Shown here: positions 1-11,399 of the stretch, piece after piece
Position numbering within the stretch: the stretch's first letter is position 1
Layout: each line of letters begins with the position of its first letter
Assembly: GCF_947179165.1 (NCBI RefSeq)
Contig: NC_077242.1
Location: forward strand, 38,308,597-38,372,596
Length of the DNA stretch: 64,000 bases
Direction: 5' to 3'
Source of the DNA: Solanum dulcamara
Taxonomy: Eukaryota > Streptophyta > Magnoliopsida > Solanales > Solanaceae
Notes under the pieces: model-generated
Databases searched by the model: none
Told to the model about the DNA's origin: nothing
Seen by the model: the letters and a program-made list of their open reading frames with translations, nothing else
Made by a program: the position numbers and the translations under genes

Positions 1-59
1 TTGCTGGGATGTTTTCCATAGAACCAGAGTCATTGCAGAGGACTTTTATTGTATCTACC

Positions 60-520
60 CAATAAGTGACTCTATTATTGCTAAGAAGGTTTATCGAGGT
101 TGTATAATAGAGATTGTTGGTTGTTAAACCTCTGCAGACTTGATAGAGCTAGAGATGCTAGACTTTGATATTATTATGGGCATGGATTGGCTAGCATCTT
201 GTTACACCAATGTTGATTGTTGATCAAAGATTATTAGATTCCATTTTTTTGAGAGAAGTAGTTCAAGAATGGAAGGGTAACACTTTGAAGCCAAAGGGTA
301 CATTTATTTCATATATTCAGCCAAGGAAATTGATTGCTAAAGGCTATATTTATCATATTTTGAGGATTCAGGTTGTTTATATAGAACCACCTATCTTACA
401 ATCAATTCCAGTGGTAAATAAATTTGCAGATGTCTTTCAAGATGAGCTACCTGCTATTCCCCCAGAATGGGAGATTAATTTTTCTATTGATACATTTGCA
501 AATGTCTTGCCAATATTAAT
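60..520 (+). pseudogene. element P: protease C-terminal part and linker to RT
   Basis: Translation by eye gives the retropepsin-like tail with the block LDFDIIMGMDWLASCY (about 160-210), typical of plant gypsy proteases. The pre-RT linker follows, with IPVVNKFADVFQDELPAIPPE split around 405-470. A TGA near 223 interrupts the protease tail at a codon that is arginine in relatives, as expected from CGA-to-TGA decay. The catalytic DSG/DTG region would lie upstream of the window. An open stretch at 210-527 is only the part free of stops, not a real start. Confidence 0.75.
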
Positions 521-540
521 TCTTTAGTATGGAATGGAAC

Positions 541-1310
541 CAACAAAATTAAAGGAATTGAAAGAGCAACTAAATAATTTGTTAGATAAGGGTTTTATCA
601 AGCCGATTACATCGCTATGGGGTGCACCAGTATATTTGTATGGAAGAAAGATGGTTCATTGCGCATGTGTATACACTATCAAAAACTCAATAATGTTAAT
701 GTAAAGAAAAAAATACCCACTTTCAAGGATTGATGACTTTTTGACCAACTACAAGGTGGCCGATGTTTCTCAAAGATTGATTTACATTCAGGGTACCATC
801 AGATGCAGGTTTGGGAGAGTGATATTCTAAAGACACCCTTCAGGACTCGATATGGTCATTTTAAGTTTCTTGTGATGTTCTTTTGATTGACAAATGCCCA
901 GTAGTATTTATGGACCTAATGAACAACATATTTAGGTCATTCTTTGACTTATTTATGATTGTGTTTATTGATGATATTCTAGTATATTCACGATCAGATT
1001 CGGAGCATAGAGACCATCTTTGAGCAATACTTAAGGTACTTCTAGCTCAAAAATTGTATGCTAATCTCTCAAAATGTGAGTTCTAGTTGCATTCTATGGC
1101 CTTTTTTGGCCATATTTTATCAGATGCTGGAATACAAGTTGACATGCGGAAGATTGAGGCGGTGAAGACTTGGCCTAGACCTATGACCCCAACGAAACTT
1201 CGTAGCTTTCTAGGGTTAGCAGGCTATTATAGAATATTTGTAGAGGGGTTTTCTTCACTCTCATCACCTTTGACTAAGCTAACTCATAAAGCACCTAAGT
1301 TTTAGTGGAC
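541..1310 (+). pseudogene. element P: reverse transcriptase
   Basis: The RT N-terminus starts with LKELKEQLNNLLDKGFIKP (about 550-605) and the W-G-A-P-V motif. Palm motifs follow: [12 protein letters not shown] (about 770-805), RTRYGHFKF (about 845-870), and the catalytic box FIDD at 964-975, whose two aspartates are intact. The thumb block FLGLAGYYRIFVEGFS lies at about 1205-1255. The reading frame changes at least twice (near 640 and 730-900) and stops interrupt it, for example at 526-528 and 1084-1086. This is a gypsy RT whose active-site letters survive although the protein cannot be made. Confidence 0.85.
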
Positions 1311-1740
1311 CACAGTATGTGAGAAGAGCTTTCAAGAGCTGAAAGATAAAATGACTTCAGCCCCAGTTTTGACCTTGCCAGAGGGTCGAAAAGGCTATGT
1401 AGTGTGTTATGATGATTCATGCATTGGATTGGATTGTTTTATGATGCAACACGGCAAGGTAATCATTTATGATTCTAGGCATCTAAAGAAATATAAGAAA
1501 AACTACCCAACCCATGATTTAGAGTTGGCTGCAGTTATTCATGTCTTGAAGATCTAGAGGCATTACTTATATGGCATATAGATCATAAAAGACTCCAGTA
1601 CATTTTTTAGGCAAAATGAGTTGAATCTACGATAGCGCCGATGGCTCAAGTTGTTAAAAGGCTATGATGTAGACATTTTGTACCATCCAGGGAAGGCAAA
1701 CTTAGTTGTAGATGCCTTAAGTCGTAAATATATGGGTAGT
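1311..1740 (+). pseudogene. element P: RNase H
   Basis: RNase H follows the RT thumb. The region has APVLTLPEG, then VVCYDDSCIGLDCFMMQ (first catalytic Asp region), YDSRHLKKY, and NYPTHDLELAAVIHVLK, which carries the conserved H-D-L-E-L-A-A motif (about 1505-1545). It ends with HPGKANLVVDALSRK at about 1685-1730, the usual RNase H/integrase boundary of plant gypsy elements. Stops at 1303-1305 and 1555-1557 and small indels near 1560-1640 break it. Confidence 0.8.
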
Positions 1741-2830
1741 TTATCATATTTGAGAGTGGAGAAGCGGGAGATAGCTAAAGAACTTCATTATCTAGCTAAC
1801 TTAGGCGTTAGATTATTGGATTTTGATGATAAGGTCAAAATTCAAGACACAATCATCTTATGTCTGGTTATGGAGGTGAAGGAACAACAACCTGAAGATT
1901 CCATCTTTGAGAAGATCAGGGGAAAAGCTCAATATCAGGAGTCTTTAGCCTTCAATATAGTAGAAGACGAAATCCTCAGATACATATATTAGTTGTATGT
2001 TCTAGATATTGCAGCTTATCGGCAGTAGATTATGGAGGAAGCATACTATTCTCGATATTCTATTGACCCAGGTTCTACAAAGATGTATCACAATATTAAA
2101 GAAATTTATTGGTCATCTAGGATGAAGAAAGATATTACTGAGTTTATAGAAAAATGTCCTAATTGTTCACAGGTGAAGGTCGAGCTCCAAATACCCAGTG
2201 GACTGACTCAAGAGATACCCATTCCATTATGGAAGTGGCAGGTAGTAAATATGGACTTCGTCAGAGGTTTGCCTAGCTCGCTATGGAAGTTAGATTCTAT
2301 TTGGGTGATTATTGATAGGCTTACGAAATAAGCTCATTTCTTGCTAGTCAAGACCATATTTCAGCTAAACATTATGCAGGACTATATATTAGGGAGGTTT
2401 TTAGGTTATATGGTGTCTCTATATCGATTATCTTAGATATAAGAGCATAATTTACATCACACTTTTGGAAATCTTTCTAGAAGGGTATGGGGACGTAGGT
2501 AAACCTTAGTACAATATTTCATCCCCAGACATATGACCAAGCTGAACGCACCATCCAGACACTCGAACATATGCTACGGGCATGTGTACTAGATTTCAAA
2601 AGATATTGGGATAATCACTTGGCACTTATCGATTTTGCTTATAATAGTAGCTATCATTCCAACATTGATATGGCACCGTATGAGGCTTTTTATGGAAGAA
2701 AATGTAGATCCCTTCTTGGTTGGTTCATGGTTGGAGAATCAGGATTGTTTGGACCAGACTTAGTGCACCAATCCATGGGAAAAGTTAAGTTAATTAGAGA
2801 ACTATTTTTGATAGCCTAGAGACATCAAAA
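1741..2830 (+). pseudogene. element P: integrase
   Basis: The zinc-binding HHCC region is recognisable at about 2032-2180 by KMYHNIKEIYW and KCPNCSQVK. The two histidine positions read Y and D (YYSRYSIDPG), so only the cysteine pair remains. The catalytic core begins with WKWQVVNMDFVRGLP (first acidic residue of D,D-35-E present). Later blocks include the TERTIQTLE-like region near 2540 and YNSSYHSNIDMAPYEAFYGRKCRS near 2640-2710. Stops and frame changes occur at 1990, 2329 and across 2340-2560. Confidence 0.8.
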
Positions 2831-2839
2831 ATCATACGC

Positions 2840-3313
2840 GGATGTTAGGCGGCAAGACTTGGAGTTTGATGTTGATGATTGGGTCTTTCTGAAAGTTTCT
2901 CCAATGAAAGGCGTTATGAGATTTGATAAAAAGGGAAAATTAAGCCCTAGGTACATTGTGCCTTATCAAATCTTACAAAGGATAAGTCAAGTTGCCTATG
3001 AACTAGAGTTACCTCCAGAGTTAGAGACAATACACCTAGTATTTCATGTTTCTATGTTATGCAAGTGTATTGGAGATCCAACACGTATAGAGTCACAAAA
3101 GGTGTTCAGATTTCAGAGGATCTATCTTATGAAATAGTCCATATTGCCATACTTGATCTACAAATAAAAATATTGTGGAATAAGGTTATAGCTTCTATAA
3201 AAGTTTTGTGGAAAAGACGTAATGTTAAAGAGCTGACATGGGAAGTTGAGGAGGAAATAAAGTCTAAATATCCCCACCTATTTCTTCCTCCAAAGGAGTA
3301 TCCCCATATTTGA
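2840..3313 (+). pseudogene. element P: integrase C-terminus and chromodomain-like end
   Basis: This part holds the GPY-like region (VFLKVSPMKGVMRFDKKGKLSPRY split around 2880-2955) and HLVFHVSMLCKC at about 3030-3065. A frameshift near 3060-3140 leads to a chromodomain-type tail with VLWKRRNVKELTWEVEEEI and the final KYPHLF. A stop follows at 3311-3313. A chromodomain at the integrase end is the hallmark of the Del/Tekay-type chromoviruses and is thought to guide insertion into heterochromatin (family knowledge). Confidence 0.8.
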
Positions 3314-3344
3314 GTATATAAGGTATTTTACTTTATGGAATTTG

Positions 3345-4770
3345 ACCTTATGAATTCTACAATCAATAGACGAGTATGAGACATACAACCAATCCATACT
3401 AAGAATAACGTCAAAATCGTTCATGTCAGTTCAATAGGATCGCAAGGAATAAATTTATGAAAAACCGACATGGGAAAATTTCTATAAACCCTCTTGGCTA
3501 AATCAAAAAAGGCTCTAACAAAATTTTGGGGCACATATCAAATATCATAGTAGGGTAAGGAGTAACAAAAGACAAATTCGTACCCAAATCAAGGAAAGTA
3601 TAAACATTAAAGTCAAAGACCTACAACATACCCATAACAACATCAGAAGTTTCCTCCACATCTTGCCTAGCATGGAAAGCATAGAACCGGTTATTGTGTT
3701 GACTACCTTTTTGTTGAGCTTGGGAACCATGTTTCACTTTCCCTCCTAAAGCAACTTGTCCTTGAGGATGACATTATCTACCTCTATTAGCAATAGTTGG
3801 GCATTTGGATTGTTTGTGGCCCATCATACCACATCCATAGCAAGTACCCGTTCTAACAAAATACTTTTCTCCATGATTTTTTCCATACTTAGCACACTTG
3901 GGAAAAGTAGTACCACTAGCATTTACACCTCCACCTTGAACCTTAGGGTATGGAAGAATAAAAATATATTGGGTATCGGAAAGAAGATCTATACCAAAGT
4001 CAATTTCCCTTTCAGGAGGAACGCCGCGATAATCATTGGGAAATACATTAGGGAATACATTGACAATGGGAATCGAATAAAGAGTTGGGGTTTCGAAATC
4101 AACATCCCTAACCCACATAATATGATAGATACACCCTTTATAAATTACTTTCTAGTTTCTTAAATAGGAGATGAATCAATCTTTAAACATCAGATCATTA
4201 CCCTTCCATTCAAGAATCGACTCATTAGGGAATTAGAAATTGTCCTTATGGGTTCTATAATCAATAGACGAGTATGAGACGTGAAACCAATCCATACTAA
4301 GAATAATGTCAAAATTGGTCATGTAAAGTTCAACAAGATCACAAGAAATAACTTTATGTAGAATCAACATGGGATAATTTCTATAATCCCTCTCGGCTAA
4401 CACTGAATTACAAATGGGAGCCTAAACCGATGAAGACTTTCACAAAATTTTGGGGCACATATCAAATCTCAAAGCAAGGTAATGAGTAAAAAGAAAGAAG
4501 AACCCATTTTATTTCTCGGATAAAGAAAAGATTAAACATCAAAGTCAACATTATGCCCTCCTGGAGAAACTTGGCCTTGAGGACGACCTTCTCTACCTTT
4601 ATTAGCAACATTTAGGAATTCAGATTATTTGTGGCCCATCTTACCACATCCATAGCAAGCACCCGTTCAAACCTAACATTTTCCTCCATAATTTTTCCCA
4701 CACTTAGCACACTTGGGAAAAGTAGTACCACTAGCATTTACACCTCCACCTTGAAACTTAGGGTATGACA
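3345..4770 (-). repeat. tandem duplication of the zinc-knuckle/protease region in element A
   Basis: Two direct copies lie about 815-897 bp apart. Copy 1 is about 3345-3955 and copy 2 about 4235-4770. Shared landmarks on the + strand include CAATAGACGAGTATGAGAC (3365 and 4262), CAAAATTTTGGGGCACATATC (near 3520 and 4443) and the block before CACCTCCACCTTGAA (3926 and 4741). The offset shrinks from 897 to 815, so indels of about 80 bp separate the copies. As a result the minus strand reads zinc knuckle, protease, RT linker, then zinc knuckle and protease again. Confidence 0.85.
3774..4118 (-). pseudogene. chimeric frame: RT linker fused to a second gag zinc knuckle (element A)
   Basis: One open stretch on the minus strand starts with the pre-RT linker (TPTLYSIPIVNVFPNVFPND, then PPEREIDFGIDLL). 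It passes, near 3955-3960, straight into the upstream part of a gag zinc knuckle (KCAKYGKNHGEK, then CYGCGMMGHKQSKC, a CX2CX4HX4C knuckle). In a normal gypsy polyprotein the knuckle lies hundreds of residues before the linker. This order is produced by the tandem duplication described separately. The open frame is an accident of the junction rather than a functional fusion, though the knuckle itself is intact. Confidence 0.75.
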
Positions 4771-5596
4771 CCCAATCCTTATCGGCCTTGTTGAAAATGA
4801 CCATTACCACCACCGCTCTTAGCATTTGAGAATCCACCTTCAAATCAATCCCTCTTGGAGTCTCTCGTCCTTATCTCCCTAATTTTCTCTCCTTTAATTT
4901 ATTCGAAAAATATCATGAGCTGATATATATTCATTTCTCTTACAAGCAGAGAGGTTCGACATTTATTACAACCAAGTCGGACATACCCGACATAAATTAG
5001 CTTATTCGAGCATGAGGAGCAGCAACCAAAGAAGGAGCATACTTGGATAGCTTGGTGAACTTGAGGGCATACTCCCTCACACTGATGTTTCCTTGCTTGA
5101 GATTAATGAAATATATAATCCTTTCTTCCCTTAGCTCAAGTGGGAGAAAGCAATCAAGAAATGCAAGTTTGAAATCTTCCCAACCTATGGGACCCTTGTC
5201 AACCCTCTCGTACTTCCATAGAGTATACCACACCTGGGCAACCCTTTAGAGTTGGTAGGCCACCAACTCTAATTTTTCTTTCAAAGTCATTCCTATAATA
5301 GTCACCACCATATACACCTCATTGATGAACCCTTAAGGATCTTCATCCACCTTTACACCATGAAATTCAGAAGGGTTCATCCTTGAAAAATCCCTTACTA
5401 TAGAAGCCAAATTAGGAGCATTAGGAGGAGCAACAACCCCTTAGTTGGCCACAACATGATCTAGCATAGTGATAGTAGTCCAGAACTCCACATTGGTCAC
5501 TTGATTAGGTAAAGGACCATTGGCTTGGGGGAACAGAGGAGCTTGGTCTCCTTTAGCATTGACCCCTCTTTGCATAGGTGCTCTTCTTGGAGGCAT
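4560..5596 (-). pseudogene. element A: gag (capsid/nucleocapsid)
   Basis: The likely start is the ATG at 5596-5594, giving MPPRRAPMQRGVNAKG, a start shared in style with other plant Del/Tekay gags. The capsid (retrotransposon gag domain) lies at about 5240-4990 with WYTLWKYERV, LPLELREERI and FINLKQGNISVREYALKF. The zinc knuckle lies at about 4760-4620, with cysteines partly lost. Two in-frame TAA codons (near 5440 and 5330) stand where relatives have glutamine, consistent with C-to-T decay. The gag is disrupted and cannot encode a full protein. Confidence 0.8.
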
Positions 5597-5816
5597 TTTC
5601 TGAAAATTACGAAGAATAATCATTAGGGAGAGAAAGTCTTAGAGTACACTCTATGGAACTATATAGATTATGAAAAAAGTAAAGATTTCCTAGAATGCCT
5701 TATAACCTCCTATTCATAGATGTGGCATGCTTCATATCCATGGATAAGACTTTACTTGACGTGGTATGTTAGACTCCTTAGGAAATTCTTAAAACCTTGT
5801 GCTCTGATATAAAGTT
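5597..5816 (-). other. element A: leader and degenerate primer-binding site
   Basis: This non-coding stretch lies between gag and LTR. On the minus strand, directly after the LTR end, it reads AACTTTATATCAGAGC, a decayed form of the TGGTATCAGAGC site (complement of the initiator tRNA-Met 3' end) used by many plant LTR elements. The leader resembles those of B (8107-8206) and G (50060-50160). Confidence 0.7.
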
Positions 5817-8019
5817 TGTCATAACCTTGACTAGGGCCTAGCTGTGACACTGTGATTAGGATTCCAGAAGAAACCCAATCCAAGCCTCTTATCATATCAT
5901 AATCATACATAAGGTAAAAAATAAGAGGAAACTCCTAAATCTCCAAAATACATAACATAAACTCGAAAGAATCAAGCCAATATAGACTTCTACATTTGTG
6001 TCCAATAAGCCTCTACATAGTCAATATGGATGGGGGATAAGACATGTCCTTACCTCAGCCTCAGTGAAACATAACCAAAGTATTTGAAATAAAAGTAAGA
6101 ATCCATGATCCGTCACTCAACAAATAAGGACTCATCAATAGCGGAAGTAGGAACTCAACTCTTATCAAGTGGAGGATAGATGTGCTCGTCAACCCCTATA
6201 TTATGATACAATGTAGGTAAAAGTATGCGTTAGTATATTTGAATATACTAAGTATGTGGGTATGCCATGTAATATAAAACATGAGATGCAATGATCAAAT
6301 AACATACATGCTATATAAGATGATAAGTAGAGTCATAAGAAAAACTATAGTTAATGAAAGCATTTGAAAGGCATAAGTGAAATCATAATGAGTACATAAA
6401 GAGACTATATATATGTGGGATAGAACCGTAACCGACAATAAGACCATGCGAGCTATAACATGGAATTCCAATGTCACTCATACATCGAAGAAAAGAGAGC
6501 CCTACTTGCCAAGGTAGAACTCTACCCCACTAGGTGGTTGTTGAACATATGCTTTATGTAGATCTACTAGCTATCCCATAAGTCAAACCTACCGTGGCAC
6601 ATAGTTATGAGACAAAAGATATTATATAAATACCCCGTAGATCGAGCACCTACCTCAAGCCTCATTCGGTGCTAAGTCCAATCCCACAGAATATATATCA
6701 TAAATCATAATTAACATGTATTCAAAAACTTGTTCATAAATCATAAAATAACTCAACTTCATACATCATATCATCGTAAGAAATATAATTAGTATCTTAG
6801 ATCACCATTTAAGGATCCTAAGTCATCCTTTTTATTTCATAAGCTTTCATGAAAAATAACATTAGGTTCCTAGGTCACCATTTTGGGATCGTAAGTTACC
6901 TCTTGTCATAAACTTGCTTTCATACTTGAAATCATGATCATAACTTATACTTGAAATTAGGGTAAAACATGAATACGTGATCAATTGACTTGAAAAATCA
7001 TGAAACTAACTTGCAAACATGCATGATCATACACTTTATATCAACCCATATATAATTCATCAAAAATAATATCACTTGGATGCATAATTGAAAATACCTA
7101 TATCCATATCATGAACCCTAAAGATCAATGTAGGAAATTCATAGAAGAACACCTCAATTCCATGAAATAATCATGAATTTATATTGAAATGTTATCATAA
7201 TCATAATTAAAAATCATAATTCATACAATTGAAATAGGAATCATAAACTCATAAAAATACATACTTGAATTTTGATAAAAAGATGAGAAATTAGTTGGGC
7301 TCCATGGTTGAAAGTACCCTAGGATGAAACACCCACATACCTTGATGGATTCTAGTATTGAGATTGGAAAATAAGACTTGATCTTGAAGAAAACCTTAGA
7401 TATTTCTTAAAGAAGAAGAAGACTCTTGAGAGGAACCTTGGGAGAGAAGGTTTTGTGATTTTGAGAGTTAATATAAGAATAAGAGGTTTAGGAGTACTTA
7501 TGGTTAGTTAATAGGTGAGAACCCAGTCCAAAAGACCTTCCATATTCATTAGTGGAATATAAGGAAAGACCTAAAATACCCTTTATTAAATCTGGTCAGA
7601 AGACCCTACGAGTCGTGGACATTTCTACGAGTCGTAGAAATGACTTGTCATGTCAAGTCTGAAAAATCCTCAAACCTTGAGACTCTAAACTTTGCCTACG
7701 ACTCATTCCTATGAGTTTTCATTTCTTCTATGACTCATCATGTTGAGTCGTTTAAAAGATTCTAAAACTTGTTATGTGCAGAACTCAAGCACTGACCCTA
7801 TGACTCACTTCTATGTTTTGTAACAACTTCGATCATTCATAAATAAATACGTAAACCTACTTCTATACTTGGTCAATTTTCAACCTCGCTGCTAACCATA
7901 CGATTCACTCCTATAATCATAGGAGTTTCTACGACTCGTAGGTCAAGTTGTAGACTGAACCAGTCTATTTTTCCCAAGTTTTTCCTTTATTTTGACTCTT
8001 CAACTGTCGGGGTCTTGCA
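5817..8019 (-). mobile_element. element A: 5' LTR
   Basis: The LTR is about 2.2 kb. In the sense (minus) direction it starts TGCAAGACCCC at 8019 and ends GGTTATGACA at 5817, next to the primer site. Start and end resemble those of the G and I LTRs and the two LTRs inside E (TGTAAGACCCC or TGTAACATTCC, ending ATGACA). The U3 part carries copies of the short palindrome CTACGAGTCGTAG (7635-7647) and CTACGACTCGTAG (7929-7941). No coding sequence is seen in it. It is the only LTR of A in the window. Confidence 0.75.
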
Positions 8020-8206
8020 TAGAAGAAACTTTATAAGTTGAAATCTATCGTACAAACTAGAGTATGAAGGAAAACTAGTATTTTCTAATATCTTTTAGCC
8101 ACCCTATTATGATTGTGACATGCTACACACCCATAAGAAGGACTGTACTAGATACAACTTCATAGATACTCTAGGACACTTAAACCTTGTGATCTGATAC
8201 CAAATT
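8020..8206 (-). mobile_element. element B: leader remnant with primer-binding site
   Basis: The + strand text GTGATCTGATACCA at about 8192-8205 is the reverse of TGGTATCAGATC, a tRNA-Met-type primer site. The preceding bases align by eye with the A leader (5720-5816) and the G leader (50060-50160). Only about 190 bases of B's internal region survive, since A's LTR starts at 8019. This suggests that A landed in B's 5' leader. Confidence 0.65.
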
Positions 8207-9957
8207 AATCATGCTTCGAGCCTACACCATAGACGTTGCCGACACTCAGAACCATTGTTGGTTCCGAGCAAATCCTTGGTGTGGCTTACTATTGAGCGTA
8301 AGACAAAACACTTATGTAGAAACTTTAAAAGTAGGCAAACATTAAAACAATTTAAGCATTTAAATCACTATATGCAAAATTGTAGACAAAAAGTCAAGAT
8401 AATAATTGTTTAAGTATTAAAAAAACTAAATCGAATAAAACCATAAGTTAAATTTAATATACTGAATGGAAAGGATAAGTCTGAGATTAAATTGTAAATA
8501 ACAGGCTGAAAAGTAAAGCATGCAAGTGTATTAAAATCATAACACTTTACAATATAGATATATGCAATAATATAAAAAACTAAAAATAATAGACTATACT
8601 TTTTTTGAAGAGTTTCTTTGACCGAAAACCATCACTATGAGCATCGTTATGACACAATGTCTTTTCCACATTGATAGAGCCATCTAATACTTTTTCAGGA
8701 TAAAGGATGAACTTGACTAATGGATCCAATATCTTAACCCTTACCGAGGGCTTTAAGTGAAGTTTCCAGAATAAATGACACAATCATATCCTACATTGGC
8801 AGTGCAGTTATGAGGTTTGAATTATCTAAACCCTTACCCAACTCCATTCTTAATATTACTCCCAAAATAATACAATAATGCTCAATCTTATAATATTCCA
8901 TTTTACGGGAAAAAGGTCCTACTTTAGGGAAAAAGCTGATAATATTTCCTTTAAAGATATCTATGTTTTACTTTTGAAAACCATGCTCTCGAAATAACTC
9001 ATAATTTCTTGAAATTGTTTCTGTAATACTACTTTTTAAACTTGAAGTTTTCTTTATTCAAGAAAAGATTGTATAATAAATGATTTGACTATGTTTTCAA
9101 AAAACTCTTAGATAAATAGTGTTCACATGAAGTAATAAGAATGAACAATAATCAAACATCATTAAATATTTGAAGAACTAGAATCTTTATAATAACAATC
9201 AAGAATTAGTGATAAGATTGTAGAGACAAATTCGAATATATGGAGTTTTGGGTAAAAACCCTAGTTTGATCCTAATAACTGAAATCTAGATGTATGGCAT
9301 GAGGAAGAACTCATTCACTCACTATGATAGCCTTACATACCTTGTAGAACAAGAGTCCTTGAAGAAAGCTTGATTTAGATACTTGAAACCCAATGTTGCT
9401 CTTCTTGATTATTGCTCTAAGTTTTGGTGAGAAAATTATGAGAGTATTCTGAGGTAATACTATGATATAATCCCCCAATTAGGTACAAATATTGAAGTTA
9501 AGGTTTAGAAGGAATGAAAAAGGACTAAAATTATCCCACTTAAAATTTATCGTAGGCCATCTATGAGGACCATCTATGGTCTGTAGTTCCTTTTGTTTGC
9601 CATATCAAGTGGAATTTTTTGAGTTTTTGAAGTTTGATCTAAAAAACCAATCCATAACTTATTGTTCCATTTAACGTTCAACATACACATCCGTAAAAAT
9701 CAAGCAAGAAATCAAGTTTAGGACTTGGTCTATAAGCCACTTGTACGATCCATAGAAATATTTACGACTCGTAAAGTCAAGCCATAAAACTTAGGGAAAT
9801 AGTCAAGTCTCAGTACATAATCTATGAGTCTTATCTATGATCCTTGGTTCCATACGAAGTCCATAGATTCTCCTTTCAAATTAAATTTTCTGCATAATTT
9901 TCTAGCTTCTAATTCCATTCCAAGTATGATTTGGGCTAGAATTGTGGGGATGTTACA
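8207..9957 (-). mobile_element. element B: 5' LTR
   Basis: The LTR is about 1.75 kb, between the primer site at 8205 and a clear LTR start at 9957 (sense TGTAACATCCCC). The low-coordinate boundary is uncertain by a few bases because the terminal CA/TG there is eroded. It contains one palindrome of the ACGACTCGT type (TTTACGACTCGTAAA, 9761-9775) like A and G. It has no coding content. Beyond 9957 the sequence changes to a LINE, so B probably inserted into the LINE. Confidence 0.6.
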
Positions 9958-10229
9958 CTAATGCACCACTTTTCTATAATAATGGTACTTCCAAACCACC
10001 ACCTTACTTCAATTTAAGAGAGTATATTTCTCTTGAAATTTGATCATACGAGACCAAGAATTAGAGATATTAACCAACTATGGATATCTAACCTTTGCAA
10101 ACAAAAATAATTATTTGTTAATTTCAGAATCATAGCACGCTTTGACATATTACTACCATATCTAATAACATTTCTTCTTCTCAAAATTTTCAAATGATAA
10201 AGGCAGGGACTGCCTTAAATAAAGACTTC

Positions 10230-11020
10230 AGCTTATTCTAACAGTCTACATCCCCCCATATATCAGTTACTTGTTTGAGCGTTATTATTGATCTTTGTAA
10301 CCAGTAGCATTTGCAAACATCTTCTAGTAATAAAATAATGAATAAAAATATGATCGAAAGTTTCATCCACATTAACATCCCAACGTCAATATTCTACCAC
10401 ATTAGTCATTTTCATCCTCACTAGAACTTCTCCAATAGGAATGCTCATATGCACCTCTACATAAGAAAGAAACTTTGTAAGAAATCTCTTTTTCACAAAC
10501 TTGCATTATTTTCTCTCTTTTTTCTCCTAAATTTGTCTAATCAAGTCTCAAGAATTTCCCACGGTAAAATTTATCAATTTCAGCAGGCATCCACTAAGCT
10601 TTATCCTTTTTATATGATATTTGACCTCTGCCCAAAATCTTAAGAATTTGAGTGCACACTTTTTCATTAGAGTTGTCTTGTGGAATCTTAATATTCCATC
10701 CATCGTCATCTAGTAATTTATTTACCACTTTCATATTCCCTTGAGCATGATTAATGGTCATGTAAAAGTGTAAAGCTCCTAATTTGGTCCAATCGCCAAA
10801 CCAAACACTTGCATGCCCTACTCTTGGTTCCCACTATATTTTTTGATCAATATAATCTCTAGCTTGTAGCATAAGTATCAAGACTTGAGAACTCCCTCTC
10901 GATTCCACTATTTCAAGTCTCTGTCTCTTTCGTTGTTTCACATAAAGTTGGACCAAAGAGTATTGATGTTCTAAAGTTCCACCATAATTTAGCAAAAATA
11001 GATTTTGATACATCAAATAG
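10230..11020 (-). pseudogene. LINE: zf-RVT-like C-terminal region
   Basis: The translation shows a W-T-K-L-G-A-L-H-F block near 10780, then DDDGWNIKIPQDN near 10700. Next come SYKVSFLCRGAYE (about 10490) and DVNVDETFDHIF (about 10380), with the order and spacing of the zf-RVT domain that ends plant LINE ORF2 proteins. Stops interrupt it. The shorter open stretches here have no independent start and are not separate genes. Confidence 0.65.
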
Positions 11021-11399
11021 AGATCTGAAACACCCTCTTTCTTTGATAGACAAATACCAACTCATACTATCTAGTGTTTATCTCTATACTCTTCCATGAA
11101 ATTTCACATGAACTTTATGAAAGCTAGATTGCCGCCTTCAAGCCTAGAAAGCAAGAAGCTCTTCGTGGCAAAAGTCTTGCACGTCTTTGTACTAAGATTC
11201 TGTGAATATCACAAATTACATATTTTGAAGAACTAATAGCTGATAATAAGTATATGAAAATACTTTGTAATACATGATTAATCAACACAATATTTTTCTC
11301 AAATGAGAGTAGTTTTCCTTCTACACTTGTACCTTGTTATAGATCTTTTTGATTAACTCTAAAAAATAAACTTTCGTCTTCATAGCATGCTCAATAGGA

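Larger units (their letters stand above)
1..3313 (+). mobile_element. Ty3/gypsy chromodomain-type element P, pol half (window-truncated)
   Basis: Remnant of one gypsy polyprotein on the + strand. Domains follow in canonical order: protease tail, linker, reverse transcriptase, RNase H, integrase, and a chromodomain-like C-terminus ending in SKYPHLF. The order protease-RT-RNaseH-IN-chromodomain defines plant chromoviruses (Del/Tekay group; family knowledge). The frame is broken by many stops and several shifts, so no function remains. The left end lies outside the window, so gag and the 5' LTR cannot be judged. The right end stops within about 30 bases of the polyprotein end and meets element A in opposite orientation, so no 3' LTR is present here. 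Confidence 0.9.
3340..8019 (-). mobile_element. Ty3/gypsy element A, 5' half (LTR, leader, gag, protease)
   Basis: On the minus strand, reading from high to low coordinates: 5' LTR (8019-5817), leader with a degenerate tRNA-Met-type primer site, gag, zinc knuckle, protease and pre-RT linker. The element then ends abruptly near 3340 against the opposite-strand end of element P. RT, RNase H, integrase and the 3' LTR are missing. The gag begins MPPRRAP, as in the Del/Tekay-like group, and the leader resembles those of elements B and G. The right flank at 8020 is the leader of element B, so A probably inserted into B; the matching target duplication cannot be tested because the left end of A is gone. 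Confidence 0.8.

Noticed and set aside
3756..4163. 135-codon + strand open frame
   Set aside because: It lies antisense to the gag/protease/RT-linker of element A, whose motifs are clear on the minus strand.
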